Assembly (NCBI GenBank): GCA_026120185.1
Contig: JANUWF010002200.1
Span: 2,416,001-2,480,000 of the forward strand
DNA length: 64,000 nt
Direction: 5' to 3'
Source: Voacanga thouarsii
Lineage: Eukaryota; Streptophyta; Magnoliopsida; Gentianales; Apocynaceae
The notes under the pieces are model-generated. The model did not search any database and was not told the origin of the DNA. It saw only the letters and a list, made by a program, of their open reading frames with translations. The position numbers were made by a program, and so were the translations under genes. Below are positions 37,120 through 49,214 of the stretch, one piece after another (position 1 is the stretch's first letter; every line of letters begins with the position of its first letter).

Positions 37120-39160
37120 AAGAGCCAATATATGTTGCATTCCAAACATGTTGCACCATATTCAGAAGGATTATGTTGCATTCTACATATAGTCTTCAAC
37201 TTCTTGCATTGTTATCTAGCTAATACAGATCAAATCAGATTTCCATACAAATAGCTAATAATGAGCAAATTTCTTAAACAAACCTATGATGGTAAAAATT
37301 AAGTGCAGCTAACTTATTACATTTTCAAAGCAAGAAGAAAGGACTGTTTAAAGAGTGGAGATTTCTTACTTCTATAAAAAATTTGGAATACTTGGAAGGC
37401 CACTCATAAGTATCTTTGACAACAGATCTATAAGTAACAATAAATTCATTATGATCATTGGCAATATGATATTATGATCTGTAAGTAAGGGGCAAAAAAG
37501 TCACATATTATAACATACCCCATAAAGCATCAATAGTAGTAGACCATTAAAATTACAAACTTTGATCAGTCAAAGCCCTTTTAACATCAGTAGCAACATC
37601 AAAGACACATCCTTTGTTCAGTCTAAACTCACAATCAAAGCAACTTTCTCATCAAATTATCAAGCTGCTTGATTAGAACAGATCTGTGAAGGTTTTAGCC
37701 AAATGTTTCTACACAAATAAACCTAAAAATATAGAGCATATGCTGCATCTTTCTCATATGTTTAAAAATCATTCTCAGAAATCAGAAAACTGAATTTCAA
37801 GTATGGATTCCAAGAAAGGCCTAAATAATTACTGGAGTTTGTATCTTGGATAAGAGGGTGGGAAGATATTCTTACAGTGACATGGGCTTTGATCTTTTAA
37901 ACACACAATTTTAACACCAGAATATACAAATACAACAAGAAGGAAAATGCAGAGTGCTTGCACCCTTTTATTAATATAATACATATGTGATACTAATGCC
38001 TTAATTTGAAGGATACACATTCTTAGCCAACTGAGGTTTGGCCAGTGCTAGTAGAGGTTTCGCAAGGAACAGGTTGGATTCGGACTCTGCTATGTCAATC
38101 TTCGATTCGTCACCTGGAATATTCCAAGTGAATCCTTGGAGAATCCGACCAGACAGCATTGTAGTAATTGTAGAATCCAGTGATTCATTCATATCAATAT
38201 TAACGGCTAAAAAAGCATCAAACAGAAATTCAACATAATTGAAGAATAAAAATACGATTTTACCGAAAAGCACCATTATTCCACTCCTTCCAGGGCAACA
38301 CCAAGAATCCAATAACATCTGATCCATTCAAAATCTATATAATTTTGATGAGTTAGATAATTTCTACTTCCTCCCACATATCCAGGATGTCGCATAGGTA
38401 TCTAGAGGTGGCACTATAGACATCAAATTGCTAGCTCTGGGAGTACAAATGAGTATTACCATAAAGAAACCACAACACATTGTTAGTAGGATGGTCTTCC
38501 AAGTTAAGTTAATTCCAGTCTATCGAGATCACTTCAGTATGCTTTAAGGTCTATCCTATTCTTTGGAAATTCATGTTGCTCCTAATTTCTCCTACTCTCA
38601 GTTTCAACCATGCTCATTTTAATCAATTTTAAGAGGCAAGGACAAAGTTTCCCAAATTTAGATGGTCAAAATGATATAAATTGATAGACAACATCTTCTT
38701 CATCTCATATTGGGAAATTCATTAACCTCCATAATATTGCACGTATTCCGAATATTACCTGCCATGTAGATATGCATAAAATTTATCTTGTTATCATAAC
38801 CATTATGGAATCTAGACAATCAGAACATAATATCAACAGTTTTAATTCCAACTTACTTTTTCAAAATTTACCTGGTGCCACAAAAACCTAACAGCTTACA
38901 ATACCTTAGAAGGAATACATCCGACGTTGAGACAGGTTCTGCCAATGCTTTCTTTCAATTTCTTCTCCTTATTCAAGGCAAAAAAGGCCTTCTGGAATTT
39001 TCTTATTTTTATTCAATCACGAAACTAGGTTTTCTCGGAGAACTCGAAGAAGCCTAAATAGTAATATGATGTTACCATGTGAAATGATAATCTTCATTTC
39101 TAAGTCTTGATTATTTTCTCCAAGTTTCTAATGGCTTCAATGATTCCAAATCAAAGGTAT
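37120..39160. other. Non-genic or unrecognised DNA
   Basis: A minus-strand ORF at 38001-38327 has amino-acid-like composition and may be an old exon, but I cannot assign a family. The remainder shows no supported feature apart from the direct repeat at 37918-37998. Confidence 0.3.
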
Positions 39161-39399
39161 TCAAGGACCAACGACCCATTTAAATCAGCTGGATCATCGT
39201 CTTCCACACACAACAGCGATATTAACAATTCCAAGAAGAAATGGTCTAATTGGGTTCCACTTTTGTGGCCTGGTGGTGATTGAAGAGATTGGTTTTCTGG
39301 GTAGGCTCGACATGGTCAAGAATACTGACCTGGTCAACTCTTGGGCTGACTCGTTCTACTAGTTTACGACGTCGTCTTGGTTGCCAAAACGTACCCCTG

Positions 39400-40045
39400 T
39401 TGACAGCGGAGGTGATGGCTCTGGATTTGGCGTCGTGAGTGGCGGCGGCGGCGACGACGGTCTTCAGCGGGACGATGCCAATTTTGAGGGCAGTTGCGAG
39501 GAGTGGTTGGAGAAAGAAGACTATGTTGTTTACTCTAGGGATTTTGAGAAAGAGCCCATTTTGTAATTGGTGGTGAACATGTTCGCTCTCATTATTCGTG
39601 GTCGTGGTGCTTATTCTAATGTTACCTTCAATCTCACAGAAGGTTGTCCTCTGTGAACATTAATAATGAAGCAGATGAGGGTCAAGTGCTCAGGTGCACC
39701 TCGTTCCAGAGGAGAGGAAGTATCATGAGATTGAAGACTAAGTCGAGGTTGTTGGACCCCTCTCTGAGAAAATGGAGATAAAGGCAGAGATAAAGTCTGT
39801 GAGGATTGGTAAATCAGGCATCCTTAAGTCAGGCGGGCTCAAGTCAAGGATGCTTAAGTCTGGAATGTTAGGTAGGGCTTCAGGGATGTTAGGGAAGCCG
39901 GTGGTGGAAGAGGAAGAGGAATCCATTGTTTGATGAAGATATTCCCAAAAAGTACAGAAGGGCAAAGTTTAATGCGCTGACGCTGGCCCAATGGCTTGGT
40001 TTTTTTTTAATTGTGACAGCTTTTGTATGTAGAAGGCTTTGAGGA
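39400..40045 (+). pseudogene. MscS-like (MSL) mechanosensitive channel pseudogene
   Basis: Across shifting frames the plus strand reads RLLDPS (about 39747), then KSGMLGRASGMLGKP (about 39854-39900), then, after a frameshift, NPLFDEDIPKKYRRAKFNAL (about 39920-39985) and a hydrophobic run (about 40000-40030). This series, Ser/Gly/Leu-rich linker, acidic DPLFDED box and first membrane helix, is that of plant plasma-membrane MSL channels such as MSL10. The channel core is absent. The Gly/Asp-rich ORF at 39381-39566 may be its N-terminal part, which is less certain. Confidence 0.6.
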
Positions 40046-41698
40046 GTTGCGGCGTCTTCATCGAGAGGATGAAGCAGAAAACTAAGAATGAAGTGGGTTA
40101 TTTTCAAAGCATCTACTATAAATATAGCATTAACTCTGAAGAAATAAAATTGAGGAACCCAAGATCCTATAAATAATCCATTTCATTCTTATAAAAAATC
40201 TACTCTAAAGACAATAAGAATCAAATAAAACCTATGGACTAAATCTAAAATTCTAAAATCAAGATCCATACCTAGTTAATAAACATAAGAAAAAACCTAA
40301 AGAAATACTACAAAATATTTCACAAATACTTCTTTGGCAAAGCAACCAAGAAATCAACAAAAAATTTAACTATTAACCTAATTATGTTGAGTTGTCAAAC
40401 CTACAACACTTTACCCCTCAGCTTTACATATTATTAATTTTTCATCGCTTCGCTCTATTTCTCCTTTCCCATCCTCTCTTATCTCCTTTCCCCTTCCATT
40501 CTATTTTTCCTCTACTCTTTATGAATCTTTACCCTTCACATATAAGATCTCAAAAAGTGAGTTCGTCTTCCATTGAACTTGACTGATTTAAAGGAAGGCA
40601 ACCTGGGTCAGATTCATAGGTAGAAAGCGAATTATCTAGGTATAGAGTCCAAGTGATAAATATAGGTTGTAAACTCCCCGTCAAAAACCCAAAAAGAGGA
40701 GAAGAAGAAGAAGAAAAAGGGTTAATCAATTCACTTGATTATGATCCCTCATGCGTTGTACAATTTCAACTTGGACTCTTGTTAGGGAAGCATTACAAAA
40801 TATATCGAATTCAGCAATCCAGTTCTGATCTAGCCGAATTTATCATCTCTCAGAAAGAGCAAGAACCAGAACTATTAATTCCAGAATGTCTTGAGTTGCA
40901 ATAGAAAGAATGGGACTCATATCATGATTTTATAGAACTTTTTTATTCTAAATGGGATTCATGTCACCATCTCTCATAACTCTCTATTCAAGATCTTAAG
41001 TTGCAGCAATAATGGGACTCATATCATGGTGTAGCTGGAACTTTGCAGGGTTCAAGTAGAACAAGGACTAGACCACTTGATTCAAGATCTTGAGTTCAAC
41101 AACAAGAACAAGAATCTTGATTCAAAATCTCTTGATACTGTAGAATAGTGCAATCAAAGTATGAACCAGACCCTATCATATAGTAGAATTGAAGATATCC
41201 CGATCTCAATTCTTCTGATGGTTTGATGTATTATTTAGGTTGTGATGCTTGTGGATAAAACTTATGCGTTGAGAATTTCTTGTGTATTATTTCGTGATGA
41301 TACATTAAATTTTAGAATTGCCAGTTGACTGAGATCCCTAAAGGAGAAATAGAGTGGGACAGTGAAAAATAGTGAGAAATGATGAGATAAAAGAGAAGGA
41401 AAAAGTTAAGAATTTAAATTAAATTTATTAGGTTTTAGTAATTAAATATTAAAAATAAAAATATTTTAAAAAGAGATGTTCTATATTATAAACATTATAT
41501 AAGATATTATAAAAAATATCGCAGAAGAATCGAAATGGTTTTAAAGGGATCTTGTTGAATCTGTAATATTCATTATTTAATATTAATAATTTTACAAAAT
41601 TATCTTTCACTTTAGTAAGGTAGTAAAATTATAAATTTTTTTTTTGTTCAACAAAAATTAGTACAATGCTAACATATTACATTCATTTAGTATTTTAG

Positions 41699-41778
<80 letters not shown>

Positions 41779-42059
41779 TTAGTAAGCATCAACACAAGGG
41801 CATATTTTGTTAACTCAATCTAAATTGTTTTCACAACAATGCAAAAAATGGTACCAACGATCGGAAAAAAGTTTTCATAGGGTAATGTGACTCTGACACC
41901 TATTTTTTGGATGAGTTTGGGAATTAACCTTATTAGATAAGATCACATGGCAATATATTTGTTACTACTTAGGATTATATAAATATTCTTTTTGTTTGAT
42001 TGTCAATAAAACTGATGTGAAAAAAGTAATCATATTTATTATTTTTTAAATTCAGTATT
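40046..42059. other. Non-genic DNA
   Basis: No supported gene. A short ORF at 40653-40904 has a GluLys-rich start but no family I can name. Contains an (AT)n(AC)n microsatellite near its right end. Confidence 0.35.
41703..41778. repeat. (AT)n(AC)n microsatellite
   Basis: About 31 AT units followed by about 7 AC units. Confidence 0.95.
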
Positions 42060-42428
42060 TGTTATAAAATTAGGGTAGTGTTAGAATAAAATCTACACAT
42101 TACACACTAAGAAAATTCTAACTATTCTTTGCACAAGAATTTCTCTTCAAACTTCTCTCTTTCTTTCTCTCACAATTCTTTCTCTAATCTTTCTTTCACT
42201 AATATTTCTTTCACAAAATGATGGTGTATTACAAGCTTAGAGAATAGCTCTATTTATAGAGCTCTAATTAGTGGATTACATCATGGCATACATCATCTTC
42301 CACTAATCTTAATTAGTGGTGTCTCCACTAAATGGTGGACATCCATAAAAATCTTCTATAATAATTCACATAAATCCATAATTAGTGGAGCCTCCACTAA
42401 TTAATAAAGATTCTAATAATTCATAACA
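42060..42428 (-). repeat. 3' LTR of RKD-carrying Copia copy 2
   Basis: 369 bp, with an additional TTTCTTTCACTAATA-type segment relative to copy 1. Followed by CTCCCCCTT, the complement of the polypurine tract. Confidence 0.93.
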
Positions 42429-42554
42429 CTCCCCCTTGGATGTCCATCCATTACATAAAGAATATGCCTCGTTAAAACCTTACTAGATAAAAATCCAGTG
42501 GGAAAAAAAATCTAGTGAAGGAAAAAGAGTACACTATTCTATATGTCCATTTAT

Positions 42555-44745
42555 TACTCCCCCTGATGAGATGATTCCTTTAAATCTTTAAACCGACGCA
42601 TACCGATTTTATATCTCAAATTTTCAAATGTTGCGATCGGTAAAGTCTTCGTGAAAATATCTCACGAGGTTATCACATGACCGAATTTGTAGCACATCAA
42701 TTTCACATTTCTTCTAGAGTTCATGAGTAAAGAAGAATTTTGGTGAAATATGTTTTGTCCGATCTCCTTTAATATATCCTCCTCGTAATTGAGCTATGCA
42801 AGCTGCATTGTCTTCATAAAGAGGAGTTGGAATACCTTTGATTGATGATAATCCACAACTTTCTCGGATATAATGAATCATGGATCTTAGCCATACACAT
42901 TCTCGACTTGCTTCATGAATGGCTATAATTTCAAAGATGATTTGAAGAAGTAGTCGCTATAGATTGTTTCGTAGAACGCCATGATATAGCAAAGTATTTC
43001 CACATGTAAATAGATAGCCCGTTTGAGAACGTGCTTTATGTGGATCGATAAATAACCAAAGATCTCGCATAACCTATCAATGTTGGACTGGTTTTATTTG
43101 AATAAAATAATCCGAGATCAATTGTACCTTGGAGATATCGAAGGACTTGTTTAATTCCATTCCAATGTCGTCGTGTTGGTGAAGAACTAAATCTTGCTAA
43201 TAAATTGACAAGAAAAGCAATATCGTGTCGTGTATTATTAGCAAGATACATCAATGCACCAATTGCACTCGAGATATGGTACTTCAGGACCAATGAGTTC
43301 TTCATCATTTTCTTGAGGTCTGAAAGGATCTTTATCCACATTTAATGATCGGACGATCATTGGAATACTCAATGGATGTGCTTTGTCCATGTAAAATCTT
43401 TTTAGCACTTTTGTCGTATATGTTGATTGATGAATAAATGTTCCACTCTCCAAATGTTCAATTTGTAAACCAAGGCAAAATTTGGTTTTACCAAAATCCT
43501 TGATTTCGAATTCTCTTTTTAAATAATCAATTGTTTCTTGGAGCTCTTCGAGAGTTCCAATAAGATTAATATCATCAACATATATAGCTAATATCACAAA
43601 TTTAGAACCAGCATTTCTTAATAAAAACGCATGGACATACCTGGTCATTTTTAAATCCCGCTTTTAATAAATATTCACTAAGACGTGTGAACCACATGCG
43701 CCCGCATTGCTTCAGTGCCATATAATGATTTCCGCAACTTGATGGAGTAATTTTCACGAGGATAATGTTTATATGCTTCGTGCATATGAAATCCTTCGGG
43801 ATTTTCATGTAAACATCATTTTCTAAATTTCCATACAAGTAAGCAAGTGACAACATCTAATAGGCGCATATCTATCTTTTCATGTACTCGCCAAACCGAT
43901 AAGATATCTGAGTGTAATAGCATCAACAACAGAGAATAAGTTTCATCATAATCAATACCTGGTCTTTGTGAAAAACCTTGGGCTACTAATCGCGCTTTAT
44001 ATCGAACGATTTCACTCTTTTCATTGCGCTTTCGCACAAATATCCATTTGTAGCCAACAGGTTTTACACCTTCTGGTGTTCGGATCGCAGTCCGAAGACT
44101 TCACGTTTTGTCGTTGCATTTAACTCCGATTGAATCGCATCTTTCCATTGCAGACCAATCTTTTCTATGCCGACATTCATCAATCGATATTGGTTCGGGA
44201 TCATCATTATCCCGTGTAACATCAAGAGATATATTGTATGCAAATATATTATCAATAACAGCTTCTATCCGATTCCAACTTCTACCTGAAGTGGTATAAT
44301 TGATAGAAATTTCAGTGTTACTTTCATCAACTTCCGGTTCTTTGTCATCAGCTCTCTCTTGGTCTTTATCATTCTTTTCTTCAATATGATCTTCTGGATC
44401 ATTTAATCCTCTTTTCTTTCGAGAATTTTTATCTTTAGAACCAAGAGGTCGGCCATGCTTCTGGCATGCTTTTGGCTCAGCAGCTATATGTAAAATCTTT
44501 TGTTCTGTTGGAACTTCAATTAGAATAGGAGCATTTATAGCTGGCATATGCGATTTTGTTACTCTTCTAGAGTCAACGAAAGCGTCTGGCATTTGATTTG
44601 CAATGCTTTCCAAATGAATTATCTTTTGAACTTCAAGTTCACACGTGCTTGTATGCGGATCAAGATAATTTAATGATGTTGTCCAATCACGATCTTTCTT
44701 GTACTCGTTTCTGCTTCTCCCCTAATTTAGGGAATAATGATTTCA
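42555..44745 (-). pseudogene. Copia pol fragment (integrase C-terminus, RT, RNase H), copy 2
   Basis: Same order and breakpoints as copy 1. The longest piece (44613-44101) is the linker between integrase and RT with the GRPLGSKDKN motif. RT pieces follow, with YVDD at about 43575. Frameshifts at different places from copy 1 show independent decay. Protease and integrase core are absent. Confidence 0.88.
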
Positions 44746-44910
44746 CAAAAGAATAAGAAAAGAAATATAAGAAAATGATGACAAGCAGAAAATGCTAAGA
44801 AAAATATCTCCTTTTTTTTTTCACTCTTCCCGGTACCGACTTTTCCTTTTCCTCTATTGTCTTTTCTTCTCCTCCGACCCTCTACCTACCATCTACCTCT
44901 TCTTCTTCCT

Positions 44911-44955
<45 letters not shown>

Positions 44956-46430
44956 CGATATATATCTCGATTATCGATCATTAGTAAACATCAAAAACAA
45001 AAATCACAAAGCAGTATAGGGAGACTCGTAATTCATTTGAGACATGGTCAAATTTTGACTCGGTTTCTGCAGCGAGATGTTGATGTATTTTCCTTTCCAA
45101 ACCAACCGCTTCGCCTAATTCGAACACAGAAGATTTTGATATGTTTTCCTTTCCAAACCAACCACTTCCTCCTAATTTCAGGTGAGATACCTTTGAGGGC
45201 TTCCATTTGTTTTTAGTGTGCTTGATAATGAAATTAAACTCTCTTTTGGTTTGTTTTTGATGTAAATCAATGGAAGTTTTGAACATACTGCTTTGGACCA
45301 AGTTGATCTGCCCCTACAAGAGACTGCTTTTGATACTCGTTCCTCTTGATGCTATTCCTTTGAATGAGGATATGCTTGTGCATGATCCATTCTACTCTCT
45401 AATAGATTTTGAACAAAGCCAGAATATGATTCCAGGTTATTATACATTTAAACATGGATTTTGAATGGTATTACCTTTACTGATATTATTTTCTTTTTAT
45501 AGGAGAAATAATGAGTGGTCTTGGCAACGAAGTCGGAGTAAGTACTCATGAAATGTATAATATCGAAGTTCAAGATATTATTGCAAACAAAATTCCTGGG
45601 GAGAAGAAGATGATTAAGAGGCAGAGAGAGAAGAAGGGTAATAACTCCCAAACACTATCAAGAGAAACAATTTCGCAATACTTTTACCTACCAATCAAGA
45701 GCGCAGCCAAAGAATTGAATATTGGCATAACCTGTCTCAAGAAAAGATGTAGAGAGTTAGGAATTCGTCGATGGCCTCACAGAAAGTTGGTGAGCTTGGA
45801 GACCATAATTAAGAATGTTCAGGTTCTCTCTCATACATACTTATAATTTGCAAGTATGAAACTATGAAAGATTTATAAATAAATAACCGATGATATCACT
45901 TCGATTTACAGGAGATGCAAAATAAAGAAGAAGGAGGACATATGGCTGAGAAGAAGTTGAAAGAAGCCATTGCGATACTGGAATGTGAAAAACAGTTGGT
46001 GGAAGAAAGTCCTAATACGCAGTTAGAGGACCAAACACGTAAATTGAGACAAGCATGCTTCAAGGCCAAATATAATAAGAAATTTAATTATAATAAACTT
46101 AAGGAGATCATAAAATCTCAAGACTCATTTCGCAAGAATTTTACGGCTAATTCTCGCTACTAGTCTCGATGTCGGCTCAAAGGGGAAAGAAAAGGAGGAG
46201 GATGCCGAAAAAGAGGAGTTGAAGTCCATAATTACTAATTGTTTGTCTTCCTCTAATGTAAATATTGAAAAAGAACAATTACAAACCTTCATATTAAATT
46301 TGTCAGCTCAATTACAAAAGAGCAACTATAAGCATGTATCATCAAGTTCATATGAACACTAGTGATATGAATAAAAGATGTGATGCTTATTATTAATGGA
46401 AATATCTTTTTCCCTTATTATCTTTTCTGT
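44745..46430 (+). other. Captured non-retroviral segment containing an RKD gene, copy 2
   Basis: Same junctions with Copia sequence as in copy 1: integrase-tail codons on the left and the gag region before the zinc knuckle on the right. Includes a TATA-rich promoter-like region (44920-44970). Confidence 0.75.
45016..46362 (+). pseudogene. RKD: RKD-type RWP-RK transcription factor copy (copy 2)
   Basis: Exons: A about 45016-45181 (two FPNQP-type repeats, consensus donor CAG|GTGAGA), B about 45269-45435, C 45503-45822 and D 45912-46362. Exon C encodes an uninterrupted RWP-RK domain including LPIKSAAKELNIGITCLKKR and RRWPHRK, and exon D the RKD-type helix LRQACFKAKYNK. Lesions: the ATG present in copy 1 reads AGG here, exon A has an extra base after the first repeat start, exon B has a small indel, and exon D shifts frame near 46147. 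The DNA-binding core is thus better kept than the ends. The gene lies antisense to the retroelement. Confidence 0.85.
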
Positions 46431-46439
46431 TCCACTTCA

Positions 46440-46980
46440 GGTGGCCAGTATTTCTCTATGATAAGGGAAATATCGAGTGTGTCCATGACCATAACCACGG
46501 CCACCGCCACAACTACGACTATAACGATGGCTTTCACTGGAGCCAACAAGCATTCACTGCGAGTGCTGTTGAGCCAATTCATCCGGCTTCATGATTTCTC
46601 AATAATAACTCATGTTAAAGCTGTCAATTTTGGATACCTTTTTTCTCGATATTGTTACTGTAGAATATGAAAAGTGGAGAATGTCTTCTCCAATATAACT
46701 TCATCGGTAACTTTTTCTCCGTAAAATTTTTAACTAAGATGTAGTTTTATACATCACGGAGTTCACGGTTTTACAATCTTGCAACTTCAGGTGCAGTCAT
46801 TCATACCGTGCAGTAGGTAGTACGACCATCTTCAGGTGGTCAAATCTTTCTTTTTATCCACATGACATATGGATCTCTTTTTTTTAGCATTTAGATGCAT
46901 TTCTGTATGACATATTAATTTTTTTTCAGAAATATCAAGGGCTACAAATTCGAATTTCGCGATGTTAGCCATAGAGATTA
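46440..46980 (-). pseudogene. Copia gag remnant with internal deletion, copy 2
   Basis: The start codon context and first residues near 46970 match copy 1, but about 130 bp of the gag core is missing where copy 1 has 32000-32140. The Gly/Arg-rich Gag C-terminus is present at about 46440-46560. Confidence 0.8.
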
Positions 46981-47073
46981 ATAAATGCGTACCTGTCTTC
47001 TGGCTTTGGTAACGGCAGAAACTCGTGCTTAGTCTTCTGGCTTTTGTACCGGTAGAGACTCGTGCTGATAACG

Positions 47074-47427
47074 TGTTATAAAATTAGGGTAGTGTTAGAA
47101 TAAAATCTACACACTACACACTAAGAAAATTCTAACTATTCTTTGCACAAGAATTTCTCTTCAAACTTCTCTCTTTCTTTCTCTAATCTTTCTTTCACTA
47201 ATATTTCTTTCACAAAATGATGGTGTATTACAAGCTTAGATAATAGCTCTATTTATAGAGCTCTAATTAGTGGATTACATCATGGCATACATCATCTTCC
47301 ACTAATCTTAATTAGTGGTGTCTCCACTAAATGGTGGACATCCATAAAAATCTTCTATAATAATTCACATAAATCCATAATTAGTGGAGCCTCCACTAAT
47401 TAATAAAGATTCTAATAATTCATAACA
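47074..47427 (-). repeat. 5' LTR of RKD-carrying Copia copy 2
   Basis: 354 bp, lacking 15 bp of a CT-rich stretch found in the partner LTR. Preceded on the minus-strand leader side by the tandem leader repeat at about 46995-47073. Confidence 0.93.
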
Positions 47428-47432
47428 GTATT

Positions 47433-49214
47433 TAATTTATTACTTATGTTTTAGGAACATATCTGATTCCTAAGATCTAGGAAAATAAATCATAATACTA
47501 TCTTCAGAAATAATTCATTTACAGTATTCTGTATTTATTTTCTAAAATTTAATAATAAAAGATAAAAATAATTTTTAAAGATAAAGTTAAATAAAAGATT
47601 TATTCATATTTATATAATCCACATCACTTATATTTTTCCTGTTACACCTCTCTTAACCTAGTAGCATTATAAATTTCTATAGTTTTAATTATAATTTTTT
47701 TTTTCAAAAACTTAAAAGGCTTAACATTTTGAATAAAATAATTATAAAATTTTTAATTTAAAAGTCATATCATGATTATATAACTTAGATAAAAAGAATA
47801 TTTATTAAATTTTGTTAAATATTAATTTGATAATAATCAACTGTTATTTTTATTAACATTAAAATTCGGACTCAATATATAAAATAATTCTAATAGAAGA
47901 TAAAATAAAAAAATATATATTTAAAGATATAAAGTCACTGTTTATGTGTTTTTCATTTAATATAATCATTTGAAAAAAATATAATTAAATTGTATACTAA
48001 TATGAGAAATATTTAAAAATAATCTTGCATGCATAATGCTTTATTTTTAAATATTAAAAATACATTATGTTATTTTCCTTCAATATTTTTTGAATATTCC
48101 AAATAGAGAGATATAATCTATCTAGAATAATATTATATTGATTTACTTTCTTAAAATTTATATTCTATAATATTATTTTCTCATATTTCAATCAAATAAT
48201 GCCTTGATTAATCAGTTTAAATAAACCTCTTAGATATGCAAACAATTATTGCTTCAAATAAATATTTTTTGAGATTATTTTCAATATATAATACATGCAG
48301 AATTATTAAATTATGACAAATATTATATCCTATACTTATTTTTCCCAAAGTAATTTTAAGTCTTAAACTAATTAAAGTAACAATGTTCTACATGCAGCGT
48401 CTATAATTTGCCCAATCTAAACTCTTGAATGGCTGTATATTGTAGCAGCCATGCCCAAATGGAATGCAAACTCCACAAAGCATATGGATCTATCATCTAT
48501 TTGTGATTATAGATGACTATAGTTTTAATTTTGGAGAAAAGTATGTTTTTCTTCAATGCGTTATTCAATATTTATGATTATATTATTAACAAACGTTTAT
48601 ACACTAAGTTTTAAACCACGAAATCCTTTCTTAATGAATCCTATTCTAAATGTTGTTAAATTGATGAATTCTTGACCATATGCACAATGCTTGATGATAA
48701 GAGAAATAACTAATAAGTATTGGTTTTTCTTTTTATCCTAATATAAAATGGCATAAATTATACAAGTTACTTGAAATATGCTTTTGCATATATATATATA
48801 TATATTGTTGCTGAAGACTCATGTTGTGACACATGACAGCTTTTGTAGCGCATATCATGACAAGTGACATTGTCTCTTTGAGCCACATAGCGCATTGAAT
48901 TCACATTATATTTAAAAAAAAATGAAAGGTCATAGTTTTTCTGCTGACTATGTTGAATTCATATTACATTTATAAAAAAAAAATTTGAAAGGTTAGCTAA
49001 CTTAATCATAATGGTTAAATTTATGAGAAAATTTATATTTTCAAAAGTTTGTTTTTACATTAGATTATCAAATTTGATATTATCAAATAGCAATGTCTAC
49101 ATAATAGCCACCTCTGTATCCAGCTTTATTCGAACATTCCACTTCCAATCTAGAAACCGAGAACAATAGTCTCTCTAGGTCTAGACTTCAAAACATTAAC
49201 AATAGATGGTGGTA
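47433..49214. other. AT-rich intergenic DNA
   Basis: No gene or named repeat seen; a short (AT)n tract lies at about 48788-48806. Confidence 0.35.

Larger units (their letters stand above)
42060..47427 (-). mobile_element. Copia LTR element carrying an antisense RKD gene, copy 2
   Basis: Complete 5368-bp element: LTRs 42060-42428 (369 bp) and 47074-47427 (354 bp) with a perfect GTATT target-site duplication (42055-42059 and 47428-47432). The LTRs differ by about two substitutions and one 15-bp deletion, so insertion was very recent. Structure and orientation equal copy 1, including the RKD segment in the same place. LTR sequence differs from copy 1 by a 27-bp difference and several bases, so the copies belong to two sublineages that both carry RKD. 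Gag has an internal deletion, yet this copy has the younger LTR pair. Confidence 0.95.

Noticed and set aside
27097..47427. The two RKD-carrying Copia elements as one locus duplicated by segmental duplication
   Set aside because: Flanking sequences outside the LTRs are unrelated and each copy has its own target-site duplication, so independent insertion fits better.
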